Source: Chara braunii (taxonomy: Eukaryota; Streptophyta; Charophyceae; Charales; Characeae). From it: a stretch of 41,936 nt of DNA. The position numbers and the translations under genes were made by a program. This document shows, piece after piece, positions 19,896 to 30,139 of this stretch. The notes below the pieces were generated by a model. That model saw only the letters and a program-made list of their open reading frames with translations, did not search any database and had not been told where the DNA came from. Within the stretch, counting starts at the first letter, position 1. Each line of letters opens with the position of its first letter. Location: positions 703,769 to 745,704 of the forward strand of contig BFEA01000051.1 of the NCBI GenBank assembly GCA_003427395.1, in the 5' to 3' direction.

Positions 19896-20730
19896 ATATA
19901 TGTTATACAGAAGAATAAACTAAACAACATTTGCCTCAACGTTATATCCAAATTCTTTACCAAATTTAAAATAAAAGTCAAATACTAAAAATAAGTTATA
20001 ATAATAAAAAATAAAAATAATAAAACGAGAATGAAATTATTGAGTGGGCGAGCACGTTTTTGATACCGCCATCTTTGGTGATTTTTCTTTTTTTGTTTGG
20101 CTGTGACAAATGCCAGAAAATTTTGTATATGTGTATCTTACATAATAGAGAATATACAAATAAAGTTAAAAAAAATAATATTTTGTTTTATGCCTCAAAA
20201 TAAAGAAAAATAAGAAAGTGAAAAAAAGAAAAAACAAATTAGTGAGTGGGCAAGCAAGTTCTAACACCACCATCTTTGTCGATTTTTCATTTTGTTTTGG
20301 CTGCAGAGAATGACTTCGAAATTAACATCACAAGAAACTCACAAAAAAAAATTAAAAAAAATATATATATATCTCGGTGGCAAAATAGTTTTTTGCGGGG
20401 TCCGAACCCCTTCAGGTTCGGGCCCTGTAATGAATGGTTTAACCTAAACCATATCACTAAGAAAAAAGATAATTGGAAATAATCTTGTCATACTGAACAC
20501 TGTTTCTAAGATAAATAATTCAGTCCTCTGCCCATATTCAGAGACTTATTAAAATGTGGATATTTAAACAGTTCAGAGCGACTATATATTGTTTCTAAGT
20601 TGAATGGTCTAATAATATGCCTAAAGAAGAAAAAAGTGAGTGTGCAACCTGTTCGTGATTAACTAAGCCGAAGGGTTGGATATTGTTTCTAAGATGAATA
20701 ACCTAACTCAATGCCTTATGTAAGGTGGGA
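19690..20730 (+). repeat. Diverged repeat ATTGTTTCTAAGTTGAATGG, interrupted by M1
   Basis: ATTGTTTCTAAGTTAAATGG at ~19695 recurs in variants at ~20500, 20590 and 20685. The M1 element at 19763-20429 sits within this array: GGTTTAGCTTAAAACCACGC just left of it resembles GGTTTAACCTAAACCATATC just right of it. Confidence 0.55.
19763..20429 (+). mobile_element. M element copy M1 (right end missing)
   Basis: Begins AGGGTTGCCGGCGTTTGG, then CGAACG-rich DNA, a hairpin (GCGTTCGGC/GCCGAACGC, 19835-19858), a long A-run, and an AT-rich core with two copies of a ~200 bp unit containing CACCGCCATCTTTGGCGATT. It stops inside the right GC-rich arm (GTTCGGGCCCTGTA), so the terminal ~90 bp seen in M3-M5 is gone. 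Unlike the other five copies it does not lie in a (TA)n tract. Confidence 0.8.
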
Positions 20731-20944
20731 TAAAAAGTTAATCACCTAAGGGTTCAACAAACTACTTATGAGAAAACAAATTCGGATTTTGGTGAGAGTA
20801 CTTACCCAATTTGGTGTGGACTTGGATGCGATTGCGTGTGAGTTCTACTCGTTATAAGTATCAACTTTGATGGGTAGTTGCCTTAGATACTGACCACGTG
20901 TTAGAGCTATAGGAGGAAGTTCAATTTCTGCATTTTATGAGATA

Positions 20945-21600
20945 GGTTTATTTTTCATACTAGACTTTCTATAAATCAGGAAAGACACTTTTTGTGAGCG
21001 AATTGTTGCCCTTTTTTTTTAAATCGAAGGAATTAATCAAATTTTATCTTCGTAAATTTCAACTTTGGTGTGAGTTTCATATCTGGCTTACAAGAGATCT
21101 GGGAAGTATGCTGCCAAAATTTTTATTAACTCAAGGAGTTAGACAAAACTAAACTTTGTAAAATCATAGTTATGTTTTGATTTTTTTTATTTACATTCAT
21201 ATAAATTTTGGAATGACACTTTCTCTAAGGGAAATATTGTCGAAACTTCTACAAATAAAAAAATTTAGTTAAATTTAGTCTTGGCGAGACCCGAATTTTA
21301 GTTTCAGTTCATATCCAACTTAGCATAATTTTGTGAAGTCTACTTTTCTACAAGAGACGCTAGCCAAGGGTTTGACTAAATTTGAGAGCTCGATAAAATT
21401 TAACTCATAAACTGAAAAATCGTTTTTATGTTTCTTATCCTGTCGAGTATGAAATTGTGGGAAACCTACTTTTTTACAGGGGATGCTACAAAAATTTCTT
21501 AGTTTTGAGGAGCTCGATTGTATTTTGATAGGAAAAGTCTTGGCAATCTACTATGTATAGGAGAGAGGCTATCAAAATTGTCCTTATTCTCCATACAACT
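20945..21600 (+). repeat. Degenerate tandem array, ~80-140 bp units
   Basis: About six diverged units share AAACCTACTTTTCTACA, AGGGGATGCTACCAAAATTT, TTTGAGGAGCTCGAT and TTTTTATGTTTCTTATCC in order. No coding potential. Confidence 0.55.
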
Positions 21601-22166
21601 GAGAAGTTAAGTGAGATGTGATTTGGAGGTTTATTCTCCATACAATTAAAAGTTTCGTTTTTGAATTTGGTCTATGTTGTCTTACAAGTCTTCATTGGTC
21701 ATTTCAGTTTAAAGACTGATTAATTTCAGTTTGGTTCCACGAGAATAATTTTCTGTTACCTTTTGATAAAAGGTTGTTTGCAGGCTTGTAGGTTTTCGAC
21801 TCAACTCTAACTCATTCACGCTACTCAATCTAGAGGTCTTAGCCTATATGGATTGATTTGTTTTTTTGAGTTTTATCCAGACTTTTACTAAATGACAATT
21901 TAAAAAGGGCTGAGTGTTTTATTTTTTTGAAGGTTGGATAAAGGTTGAGGCTTATGTGGTTGAAGCAAAGGGTATGAGTGCAAAAAGTGGTTGAAGTTGA
22001 CCCTGTGTAGTGCGTGTTTTGCCGATGTTGAATCCTTGATATGATTGCAGGTATGGTTCGTGAGTTGAAGTTCAAATTTGACTTTGTCTATGATCATACG
22101 TATATTTTTGAAGATAGTCACACTATGACTGTAAGAGTGATCGACTCATACCATATAGTTGTATTG

Positions 22167-22168
<2 letters not shown>
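21600..22168. other. Non-coding stretch, no gene seen
   Basis: AT-rich with no recognisable gene. Minus-strand frames near 21839-22121 are short and unremarkable. Confidence 0.4.
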
Positions 22169-22201
<33 letters not shown>

Positions 22202-22216
22202 GAATATATATATATA
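22169..22216 (+). repeat. (TA)n microsatellite
   Basis: An imperfect TA run that ends ~10 bp before the first recognisable Penelope RT sequence, and so marks its left boundary. Confidence 0.9.
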
Positions 22217-22226
22217 CCCTACCTAT

Positions 22227-22919
22227 GATGTGCCGTTTGAGTCTGTCGCAGATATTCTGGAACATCACGCGCTCTGGAATCATCGGTGGGGATATACACA
22301 CAAAGACACGCTGCCATATCTGTACTATGCACTTAAAGCGCACAAATCGCCCCCAAGTCTTCGCAGTATTGTCGGTATCACAGAGAGAAATAATCTCTCT
22401 CTGCTGCAACGATCTCGATCAATTGTGCCATCTGTTCATGCAGTCCACCATCGACCTCCCCACAAACCCCTGGCAAGTACTACCGTCACTTCTGCTCGCC
22501 TCAGCGTTGCACTACAAGGAGTCATTGAAACTCTCCGTGAGAAGGATAATGTGTTGTATCAACAAAGCGGTGTGATGTGCCTTTTGAGTCTGTCGCAGAT
22601 ATTCTGGAACATCACGCGCTCTGGAATCATGGGTGGGGATATACACACAAAGACACGCTGCCATATCTGTACTATGCACTTAAAGCGCACAAATCGCCCC
22701 CTGGCTTCGCAGTATTGTCGGCGTCACAAAGCGGAATAATATCTCCCTGCTGCAACGATCTCGATCAACTCCGCCATCTGTTCATGCAGTCCACCATCGA
22801 CCTCCCCACAAACCCTTGGCCTGTACTACCGTCACTTCTGCCCGCCTCAACGTTGCACTACAAGGAGTCATTGAAACTCTCCGTGAGAAGGATAATGTGT
22901 TGTATCAGCAAAGCGGTGT
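22227..22919 (+). repeat. Tandem duplication of a ~347-bp RT segment
   Basis: 22227-22573 and 22574-22919 are near-identical (about 95%). Copy 2 is 1 bp shorter: CCCCCAAGTCTTCGC versus CCCCCTGGCTTCGC. Since 347 is not a multiple of three, the duplication itself breaks the frame. Substitutions between copies argue against a simple assembly artefact but do not exclude a mis-joined pair of allelic or dispersed copies. Confidence 0.9.
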
Positions 22920-23880
22920 GAGACGGTGCTGGATCGTGCAAAGCGCTGAGGAGGTGATGCTTGATCGCAAACGTAACTCCTCTTCTCTTTGTGACCATGC
23001 TCCTCACACTGTTGATTACACAACTATGTATACCAATCTTCCTCATGACCGTATTTGTCATAATGTTTCAAAAGCGGTCNAGGAAGCCTATACATATGCC
23101 TTATAACAGCACACAGGGGCGCACACATCCTCCTACCCTTAACATGATTGTTAAAGGGCCCCGTCAAGGGGAGTGGACGGCTGATACCGGACCAAACACC
23201 TTGACCGTTTTCCAAATTCTTGAACATCTCCATTTCATTGTCACAAACACTTATCTTTATGCAGCAGACGACACCTTGCGACATCAGTTGATTGGCATCC
23301 CGATGGGGACTAATTCTGGTCCAGAGATAGCTAATTTGACGTTGTGTTGGGATGAGCCTCGATTTGTTGATGACCTCCAGCAGCGTGATCTTCACACAGC
23401 TCAACGGTATGCGTTCACATACCACTTGATCGATGATGTTCTCTCATGGGGACATCTGCCACCACCGTCAGAGCACTATGGCCTCGAATGGAAGGAGACC
23501 ACAGCGCCTGATGGCTCTTGCATATTCTTGGGTGCACGCCTCCAAGTCCGCCCTGACGGCTCCCTGCATATGAGTGTTTTGACAAAGCAACTGAATGAAA
23601 TTTCCCTGTTATTCGTTATCCTAGTGCTACATCTAACGTCCCTGCACACCAGCCCGCGGGAGTGTTCACATGCCAGCTTACTAGGTTTGAGTATGTCTGC
23701 AACATCAGGTATGATTTCAAAACTGTAGCAGCGATGCTCACACGCCGCATGCTTATTCGCGGGCATTCTCCAACAACGCTTGCGAAAGGATGGACTTCCT
23801 ATATTCGTAAACGTTAACACAGGTACCCTGCGCATGTGGCCCGCCTCTCCAGCTGGTTCCGCAATATGCTTCGATGGTCT
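22227..23880 (+). pseudogene. Penelope-like reverse transcriptase, degenerate
   Basis: Motifs in the order expected for a Penelope-like RT: LPYLYYALKAHKSPP (22311, repeated at 22658), equivalent to the family's YGLPKIHK block; VDYTTMYTNLPHDRI (from 23011), the first catalytic Asp block; LIGIPMGTNSGPEIANLTL (~23288), the MG block; YHLIDDVLSWG with the Asp-Asp pair at 23432-23437; and a thumb-like LTRFEYVCNIRYDF..RRMLIRGHSP. Lesions: the 347-bp duplication, a 1-bp indel in its second copy, a frame change between 23080 (an N) and ~23130, another at ~23600, and an in-frame TAA at 23815-23817. After that stop the same frame continues with PAHVARLSSWFRNMLRWS. Not functional as assembled. Confidence 0.8.
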
Positions 23881-24147
23881 ATTCATCACCCACTTTCTCG
23901 GGCATCTACACACTGTCCTCAGACTACGCCTGTCACAGCCCCTTCTTCATTGTCCGCGCCTGTCACACCTATTACAACCTCTTCTTCATTACCTGCGTCT
24001 GCCGCACCTACATCCTCATCAGTCTTAGTAACCCCTTCCATGTCGTTTGTGACCCTGGCTGCCCCTTTTCGGTTCGCAGCCTCTTCCTCATCGGCCTTGG
24101 TTGCTTCTACGATTGATTCTGCGGGAGCAACTCAACCCGCACCTGCT

Positions 24148-24312
24148 GTGTCGCCNTTGGTCTCGNTGTGTTCCTCCATGGCATCCGTGGCCACCGNAGC
24201 CGTTGTGTCGCCNTTGGTCTCGGTGTGTTCCTCCATGGCATCCGTGACCACCGCATCTGTTGTGTCGCCCTTGGTCTCGGTGCGTTCCTCCATGNCATCC
24301 GTGGCCATGCCT
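24148..24312 (+). repeat. 57-bp tandem repeat in the linker
   Basis: Units at 24148, 24205 and a partial one at 24262, each starting GTGTCGCC.TTGGTCTCG and containing TGTTCCTCCATGGCATCCGT. 57 is a multiple of three, so the linker frame is kept. Six single Ns fall in or just after the array (24156-24313), which suggests unresolved variants in a collapsed repeat. Confidence 0.85.
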
Positions 24313-24389
24313 NCATTACCACCTGCAAAGTCCCCTCTTCGGGTCTCACCTACGACTGCCCCCCCTGTCTCTGCTTCAGCCACTTCACC

Positions 24390-25695
24390 ACCCCTGACTT
24401 CATCCCCCCATCTTCACCGCCTTTATTTCCCCTGGTTTTATCGTCGTCTGTTACCCACCTTCCGACTACTCTACCACCCCTGTCTTCACCACTCCTACCT
24501 CCCCTGGTTTTGTCTCCATCCGTTACCCCTCTTCCTAATCCACAAACCACTTCGTCCACACAGACTCTGTCATTATGTTCTGCCCCTGCAGAAAGCCTAC
24601 TTCATCGTCCTAGACGCCGACTTCGACCTACTTCCCAACCTCAGCTTACTCCCCTTTCCTCCATCTCTGTTCTTGGACGAAGAAAAACCCGTTCATTCTC
24701 CCCACCACCGCCCTCCCCAACATCCCGTCCCCGTCTTTTGTCGCTCCAAGCATCCTTACCACGCCTGCAACGCTCTTCGANTGCAGACCTTTCTGCAACG
24801 CGGCAAACACAAAACGGGAGGGATGATGGCGAGGGACCATCTGTGGATGAACTTGGCAAGGGGACTGTAAGAGATCCTGTAGAAAATCCGCCTGAGCGGC
24901 CTCCACCGAATCTGTGTGGCCTCGCTGCTACTAACGTCTGCCTACAAGCCTATCGTCGGGAACCATATACTCACTCTGATTTCTTGGCCATTGCTTCCGA
25001 TCTTGATGCTCAGGAACATGAGTTATATGGCGATAACCCGGCTCTGCATCCCCCACAGGATAGTAATTACACTCGACATGGGGGATTCAATATCTCTTTT
25101 TTGGAGACTGCTTTGATAAGGCGCCGGCCTGATATGCAGCGTGCCCCTTCGGGTGGGGACCCGGATCACTGTTCGCATGTTTGTGCCTATATTCTACATA
25201 CTCCTGGCCACTACACCGCTCTTGTCCGTGCCTCTGGTTCTTGGGAATTATGGAATGGTGGTGCTATGGTGCAAACTATTACTGCCATCTGTGATCTCAT
25301 GCGTAATTACCCTAACCTGCAACTGCTCCGGGTCATTAACCCTATGGGTACCTCGTGTACTTCCATGCCCACCTCTACGCCTATCTCTGTGCCTGCCTCA
25401 CTACCTGTCTCTGTGCCTGTTTCTATGTCTGTCTCCTTCCAGATTACTGACCCTATAGGTACCTCGCGTACTTCAGTCCCCGCCTTTGCACCTGTCTCTG
25501 TGCCTGCCTCCACACCTGTCTCCATGCTCGTTTCTGTGTCTGTCTCCATGCCCGTTTCTGTGTCTGTCTCCATGCCCGTTTCTATGTCTGTCTCCGTGCC
25601 TACCTCCATGTCTGTCACCATGCCTGCTTTAGTCTTCATTCCCCCGCATGCTGCACTAACACCTTGTGACCTCCTTCTTTGTGAGATCACTGACA
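24390..25695 (+). CDS. Josephin-like cysteine protease region of the retroelement, partial
   Basis: An open frame (starts of codons at multiples of three) that is Pro/Ser-rich to ~24900 and then compact: LCGLAATNVCLQ (Cys codon 24915-24917), FLAIASDLDAQEHEL, GGFNISFLETAL, CAYILHTPGHYTALVRA (His codon 25209-25211) and WELWNGG (Asn codon 25254-25256). The order and spacing match the Cys/His/Asn triad and the SIxxxLDxxE helix of Josephin-type deubiquitinases (ataxin-3 family). The usual oxyanion Gln just before the Cys is replaced by Pro, so activity is uncertain. It joins the RT linker through a frame change near 24385-24410. The frame is still open at the gap. Other papain-fold proteases remain possible. 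Confidence 0.55.
25350..25640 (+). repeat. Minisatellite encoding Pro-Val-Ser repeats
   Basis: A ~24-bp unit (TCTGTGTCTGTCTCCATGCC plus CGTT) in imperfect tandem, translating as alternating Val/Ser/Met/Pro in the protease frame. A longer, older duplication is also visible: ATTAACCCTATGGGTACCTC (25333) and ATTACTGACCCTATAGGTAC (25442). Confidence 0.85.
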
Positions 25696-26561
25696 NNNNN
25701 NNNNNNNNNNNNNNNNNNNNNNNNNNNNNNNNNNNNNNNNNNNNNNNNNNNNNNNNNNNNNNNNNNNNNNNNNNNNNNNNNNNNNNNNNNNNNNNNNNNN
25801 NNNNNNNNNNNNNNNNNNNNNNNNNNNNNNNNNNNNNNNNNNNNNNNNNNNNNNNNNNNNNNNNNNNNNNNNNNNNNNNNNNNNNNNNNNNNNNNNNNNN
25901 NNNNNNNNNNNNNNNNNNNNNNNNNNNNNNNNNNNNNNNNNNNNNNNNNNNNNNNNNNNNNNNNNNNNNNNNNNNNNNNNNNNNNNNNNNNNNNNNNNNN
26001 NNNNNNNNNNNNNNNNNNNNNNNNNNNNNNNNNNNNNNNNNNNNNNNNNNNNNNNNNNNNNNNNNNNNNNNNNNNNNNNNNNNNNNNNNNNNNNNNNNNN
26101 NNNNNNNNNNNNNNNNNNNNNNNNNNNNNNNNNNNNNNNNNNNNNNNNNNNNNNNNNNNNNNNNNNNNNNNNNNNNNNNNNNNNNNNNNNNNNNNNNNNN
26201 NNNNNNNNNNNNNNNNNNNNNNNNNNNNNNNNNNNNNNNNNNNNNNNNNNNNNNNNNNNNNNNNNNNNNNNNNNNNNNNNNNNNNNNNNNNNNNNNNNNN
26301 NNNNNNNNNNNNNNNNNNNNNNNNNNNNNNNNNNNNNNNNNNNNNNNNNNNNNNNNNNNNNNNNNNNNNNNNNNNNNNNNNNNNNNNNNNNNNNNNNNNN
26401 NNNNNNNNNNNNNNNNNNNNNNNNNNNNNNNNNNNNNNNNNNNNNNNNNNNNNNNNNNNNNNNNNNNNNNNNNNNNNNNNNNNNNNNNNNNNNNNNNNNN
26501 NNNNNNNNNNNNNNNNNNNNNNNNNNNNNNNNNNNNNNNNNNNNNNNNNNNNNNNNNNNNN
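25696..26561. other. Assembly gap, 866 Ns
   Basis: Unknown sequence. It interrupts the retroelement ORF directly after the minisatellite, probably because the repeat could not be assembled. The number of Ns need not be the true length, and any frame read across it is meaningless. Confidence 1.
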
Positions 26562-26766
26562 TCCCTCTGCCTATCGATTTTCCTTTTCTGCTCCTCTCTC
26601 CCTTGTGTTTGACACCTCTTCCTTCACTCTGCCTCTTTCCCATAGCGTGCAAGTGGGCTGTTATGACATACGGGGATGGGCGCAGCTCGCGCTCAACTTC
26701 ATCAACGTGGCGAGCCTTGTATTTAGAGGCACAATGGAGGAGGCGTTAAGAAGACTGAGAAACTGA
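26562..26766 (+). CDS. Possible C-terminal end of the retroelement ORF
   Basis: Open frame ending RGWAQLALNFINVASLVF then RGTMEEALRRLRN and stop. The first part (TCTTCC/CTCTCC-rich) is like the repeat tail left of the gap; the last ~40 residues look like a normal amphipathic protein segment but match no family I can name. Linking it to the upstream ORF is inference. Confidence 0.3.
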
Positions 26767-26980
26767 ATGATTTCAATGTGTCTTTGTTTTTTATTTTTAT
26801 CCTTTGATTCAGTGTAAATATTTTTTGTAAAACACAGAAAGAAATAATAATACTGTGAAACAAAGTGTCATTCTGGTTTGTCTGTCTCTCTGCCTGTCTG
26901 TCATTTTATTTTTCTTTTCTTTGCTCATCTTATTTCTTCTTCTACTTCATGTGCTCATGCTCTTAGTCAATAGTTATGTG

Positions 26981-26982
<2 letters not shown>
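26767..26982. other. Non-coding stretch, possible element 3' end
   Basis: AT-rich DNA with AAATAATAATAC and TCTGTCTGTCT words. No poly(A) tail or terminal repeat that I can tie to the retroelement. Confidence 0.4.

Positions 26983-27031
<49 letters not shown>
26983..27031 (+). repeat. (TA)n microsatellite
   Basis: Uninterrupted TA run directly abutting the M2 element. Confidence 0.95.
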
Positions 27032-27036
<5 letters not shown>

Positions 27037-27609
27037 CACCAGCTTGTACGTACGAGGGTTCTCGGACCTACCTCTGTACGTATGGGCGTTCGGCCCCCGA
27101 CAAAAAATATTTCGGAGCCTCTTAAAATGTGTTTTTTCTGAGTTTTTTTATGTGAGTTCTTTATGATTTGAGGTACATGCCCACAAATTTTGTAGTCATT
27201 TTGCAAAACCAAACAAAAATTAAAAATCGCCAAAGATAGCGGTGTCAAAACGTGCTCGCCCACTCACTATTTTGTTTTTTTTCACTTTTTACTTTTTATT
27301 TTCACTTTAGCTTGGGTCTAAAAAAAAATTATTATTTTTTGAAAATTTTTAGGTGCGTTTTGTATTATGTGAAGTATACATCTGTAAATTTTGAGGGTAT
27401 TTGGCTATGTTAAAACCAAATGAAAAATTGCCAAATATGGCCGTCTCGAAAAAATGTTTGCTTGCTCATTAATTTTATTTTTTTTTCCATATATTATTAG
27501 TTTAATTTTCAGTATTTCATATTGATTTCAAATTTGGTAAGGAATTTGGATGTAATGCTCAGTAAAATTTTGTTTATTTTAATTTTTGTCATAACATATG
27601 TTTTTTTTC

Positions 27610-27647
<38 letters not shown>

Positions 27648-27740
27648 GTTCAGCCTGAACAGACGAACGCATCGCCAAGGGGTCATACGCTCGGGCGTTC
27701 AAGTTCGGGTGTTCGGCCCGTCCCAAACGCCAAGTACCCT
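27032..27740 (-). mobile_element. M element copy M2
   Basis: Inverted relative to M1 and M3-M5: it starts with the right end (AGGGTCACCAGC, TGTACGTA words), carries the two core units as reverse complements (AAAATCGCCAAAGATAGCGG at ~27224 and a diverged AAATTGCCAAATATGGCCGT at ~27424), then a T-run (27617-27643), TTCGGGTGTTCGGCCCG and a final AAGTACCCT. TA-rich DNA lies on both sides. The GC-rich arms are shorter and more diverged than in M3-M5. Confidence 0.8.
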
Positions 27741-27904
27741 ATACATATATATAATATTATATATTATCATGTATTTGCGTGCTCTACCATGACCGTGCGT
27801 TTATTTTGTTGTCAAAACGTTATGTGTCAAATATCAAAAGGGAGTAGGCGTGATTTATGTTTGAAACTTGGTTTTGCTTTGGAGTGGTGTATTGCATGGT
27901 TAGA

Positions 27905-27990
27905 TGGACTGTCCTAGTCGACTAGCGTTGGGCTGTACTTAGGACTCAGCCCCAGAGCGCAGGTTCGCGTGTGGGTTCGATTAAGGTGCT
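27905..27990 (+). repeat. tRNA-Leu-like segment, possible SINE head
   Basis: CCTAGTCGACTAGCG resembles a D-arm/A-box, GGGCT..AGCCC can form an anticodon-type stem, and GTGTGGGTTCGATT (~27970-27983) is B-box-like after a long variable region, as in type II (Leu/Ser) tRNAs. The T-arm 3' half and acceptor stem do not close, so it is not a working tRNA. Confidence 0.35.
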
Positions 27991-29245
27991 CGACCACGCG
28001 TAACCCCTATGCTACAGCGTATGGAAAACGTCCTCGGTTGGACCACCTCTGCGATTGCAATTGAGTAGCTTTCGAATATGGTTCGGTAGCTCGGTGGGGA
28101 TACACTTGCCCAAGGGTCATGACAACCCCTTAGGGAGAGGAAAGTTGTGCTTCGCATGACTTCTATCGTGTCGTAGAGGTTCACGAGAGATGCGGTTGGC
28201 GCACTCTACCGGAGCGGCGAAAGCTCCACTTGCGAAGAAAAATCTTGTAAAATCCTGCGGGACACGGCCGTGATGGTCCCCCTGCGGGATCGATGCACTC
28301 GATAGTGGGAGCGCAGCCCGTCGGGAGTAGGGACATGTCGAAACAAAGTTTTTTTAGGTGAACGCTCATGCAGTGGGGCCTTCAATGGGCAAGGTTCTTT
28401 TTATCAGGCATTGGTTATTTGTAATCATGGTTTGGGGACAAATGTCTGTAGCAGCTTTTTTAAGTATTGGCAAATTTGTTTCACAAAAGGAAGCTTGTTA
28501 GGGGGCGACAAATATACTTTGCTATAACATGTCACAAATTTTCTCGGTATAACATGATAGGCCAGATTGTGGTGGTTGGCTTGGAACTACGAACAAAGGT
28601 TTGGACTCCACTGGGCAATGTCGTGCAAAAATTTTACCGCCCGCGTCATTTCGAGACGGTCACCCCACCAGGGCGCCAGGAGGAGTTTTTGGTGAACGCT
28701 GACATACATTCCAGACCCCACTAGTCGTCTGGAAATCTGGTAGCCCATGATTCCACTCGCTCGGTGGCTGGAAAACTCGCCCCCAAAACATGGTAATCGT
28801 TTTTCAAAATGCCCTGGGGCAGGTTACGGTGGGGGTTGTGCCAGCCGTTGGCTTCCGCTGCCGAATTGGAGTGCTTCAGTCGACAGGTGGCGTGGACATT
28901 GCGGTGGACCACAACGGACAGTACGTTTATGGTTATGGCACAATGCTCTTCTGTGGCCGCTGGTTCACACGTACCATATGCACTCTTCTTTTCGGGAGGG
29001 ACTCATCCCCAGTTTCCTATTCGGGCAAGTCATGGCGTTTTCCAACGCCCGTCTGATGGTTGGCGGTGGGGTTGCCTCAAAATCTGCCAATTTGTTTCTA
29101 GCGACAGTCGGTACCTATATGAGGCCAACCTACTTTTCCAGACGCCGACCAGTGGGATCCAAACCTAAAAGGTTGATCCCATCTCTTTGCTTTGTCAGAA
29201 GAAACTAGAAAGAACGGTTTTGTAGGGCATGTCGCGCTCGGTCCA
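27990..29245. other. Unassigned stretch, GC-richer, no gene recognised
   Basis: Plus-strand frames of 153, 119 and 88 codons overlap at 28747-29208 in all three frames, which points to composition rather than one gene. I recognise no domain. Because the LINE 3' end follows at 29247, part of this could be older element sequence. Confidence 0.35.
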
Positions 29246-29246
29246 T

Positions 29247-29393
29247 AATGGAAAAAGCGGATCCCACCTGGCCACTAATTTCAAGATTTCTGCTTAGGAC
29301 GCGGCGAAAAGTCATGAGTGGTGAGTGATACCCATATTCGGAGGTGCCTCCACCTGGACACTTGGTGGGGTGTTGTGCCGCGGGCCATTGTTG
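29247..29393 (+). mobile_element. LINE 3'-end copy, severely 5'-truncated
   Basis: From CCTGGCCACTAATTTCAAG to GTGCCGCGGGCCATTG this aligns, as reverse complement, with 11035 down to 10911 at roughly 90% identity, including GTGTCCAGGTGGAGGCACCT read on the minus strand. In the LINE the match starts at the ORF2 stop codon, so the shared part is its 3' UTR. This is a typical short 5'-truncated insertion. Confidence 0.7.
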
Positions 29394-30139
29394 TGTAGCA
29401 GAACATGTGTGGCATTCAGCTGTACCAGATGTCGTTAAGTAATAGGGTATGATACCCCCACGAATGGGCAGTGTGGTCATGTATTGGGACATCAACTGGC
29501 CTCGTGCCACTCTGCACTTTGATCACATCGTACAACCCTTTGGACGAGCGAACGTTCCAAAACGTTGAGGCAAACATTAAAAAAAAAAAAAAAACCGAAA
29601 ACCCTGCCTTCTTTTCGGGGAAGGGTAGGGGGGAGGTATCTTTTGGATTATAAAAGAACTGCGTTGCCTGCAAATGTGCCCAGCTTGCCATTTCTTGAAT
29701 CGTTTCCGCTTCCTCGAAAAAACAGCGCCCCCTTTACCTCACATGGAAAGAGGTGGAATCCCGAAATGGATAGAGGTGGGATCCCGAAAATTCATTAAAA
29801 GTGCCTCTTTTACTCAAAGTAGGATCAAACTCTAAGAATTGGCATAAAATTCTAAAAAAAAAAAAAGAAGAATCTTTATAGAAATTTCGAAAAAAATAAA
29901 AAATTCTGAAAAAGAAAAACAAAAACAATTGACAAAAAACACAAAGGTATCGATGGACTTAGAATTGGCAAAAAAAATGAGCAACATGCAAGTGCTATTT
30001 TCGGATAACGTGTCATGGCGGTTAACCATGTTTGGGGACAGGTGTATAGCCTTGGATGAATCAATAGCTTGGTTGATTCAGTGAGAATATAGCATAGCAA
30101 TAATATCTAAGAATGTAAAACGAAACAAGTTTGAGATCT
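29394..30139. other. Non-coding stretch with A-rich tracts
   Basis: An A-run at 29579-29594, a tandem pair GAAAGAGGTGGAATCCCGAA / ATAGAGGTGGGATCCCGAAA (29751-29800) and A-rich DNA at 29835-29980. No gene seen. Confidence 0.45.

Larger units (their letters stand above)
22227..26775 (+). mobile_element. Penelope-like retroelement remnant with protease-like domain
   Basis: On one strand and in order: partially duplicated RT palm/fingers (22227-22919), RT core (22920-23600), RT thumb (23602-23814), an arm- and Ser/Thr/Pro-rich linker (23818-24900), a Josephin-like domain (24906-25330), a repeat-rich tail (25350-25640), an assembly gap, and a final open segment with a stop at ~26764. The GIY-YIG endonuclease usual in Penelope-like elements is not seen; it could be in the gap, lost with the 5' end, or absent. 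Terminal repeats are not identifiable. Treating it as one element rests on common strand, contiguity and frame continuity through the linker. Confidence 0.65.

Noticed and set aside
22041-22226. Apparent N-terminal extension of the first RT frame
   Set aside because: It is translated (TA)n and unrelated AT-rich DNA; similarity to RT starts only after 22227.
25666-26766. Long open frames crossing the run of Ns
   Set aside because: The Ns contribute no stops; continuity across a gap of unknown length cannot be used as evidence.
28747-29208. 153-codon plus-strand frame
   Set aside because: All three plus frames are open here and none shows a recognisable domain, so composition explains it.
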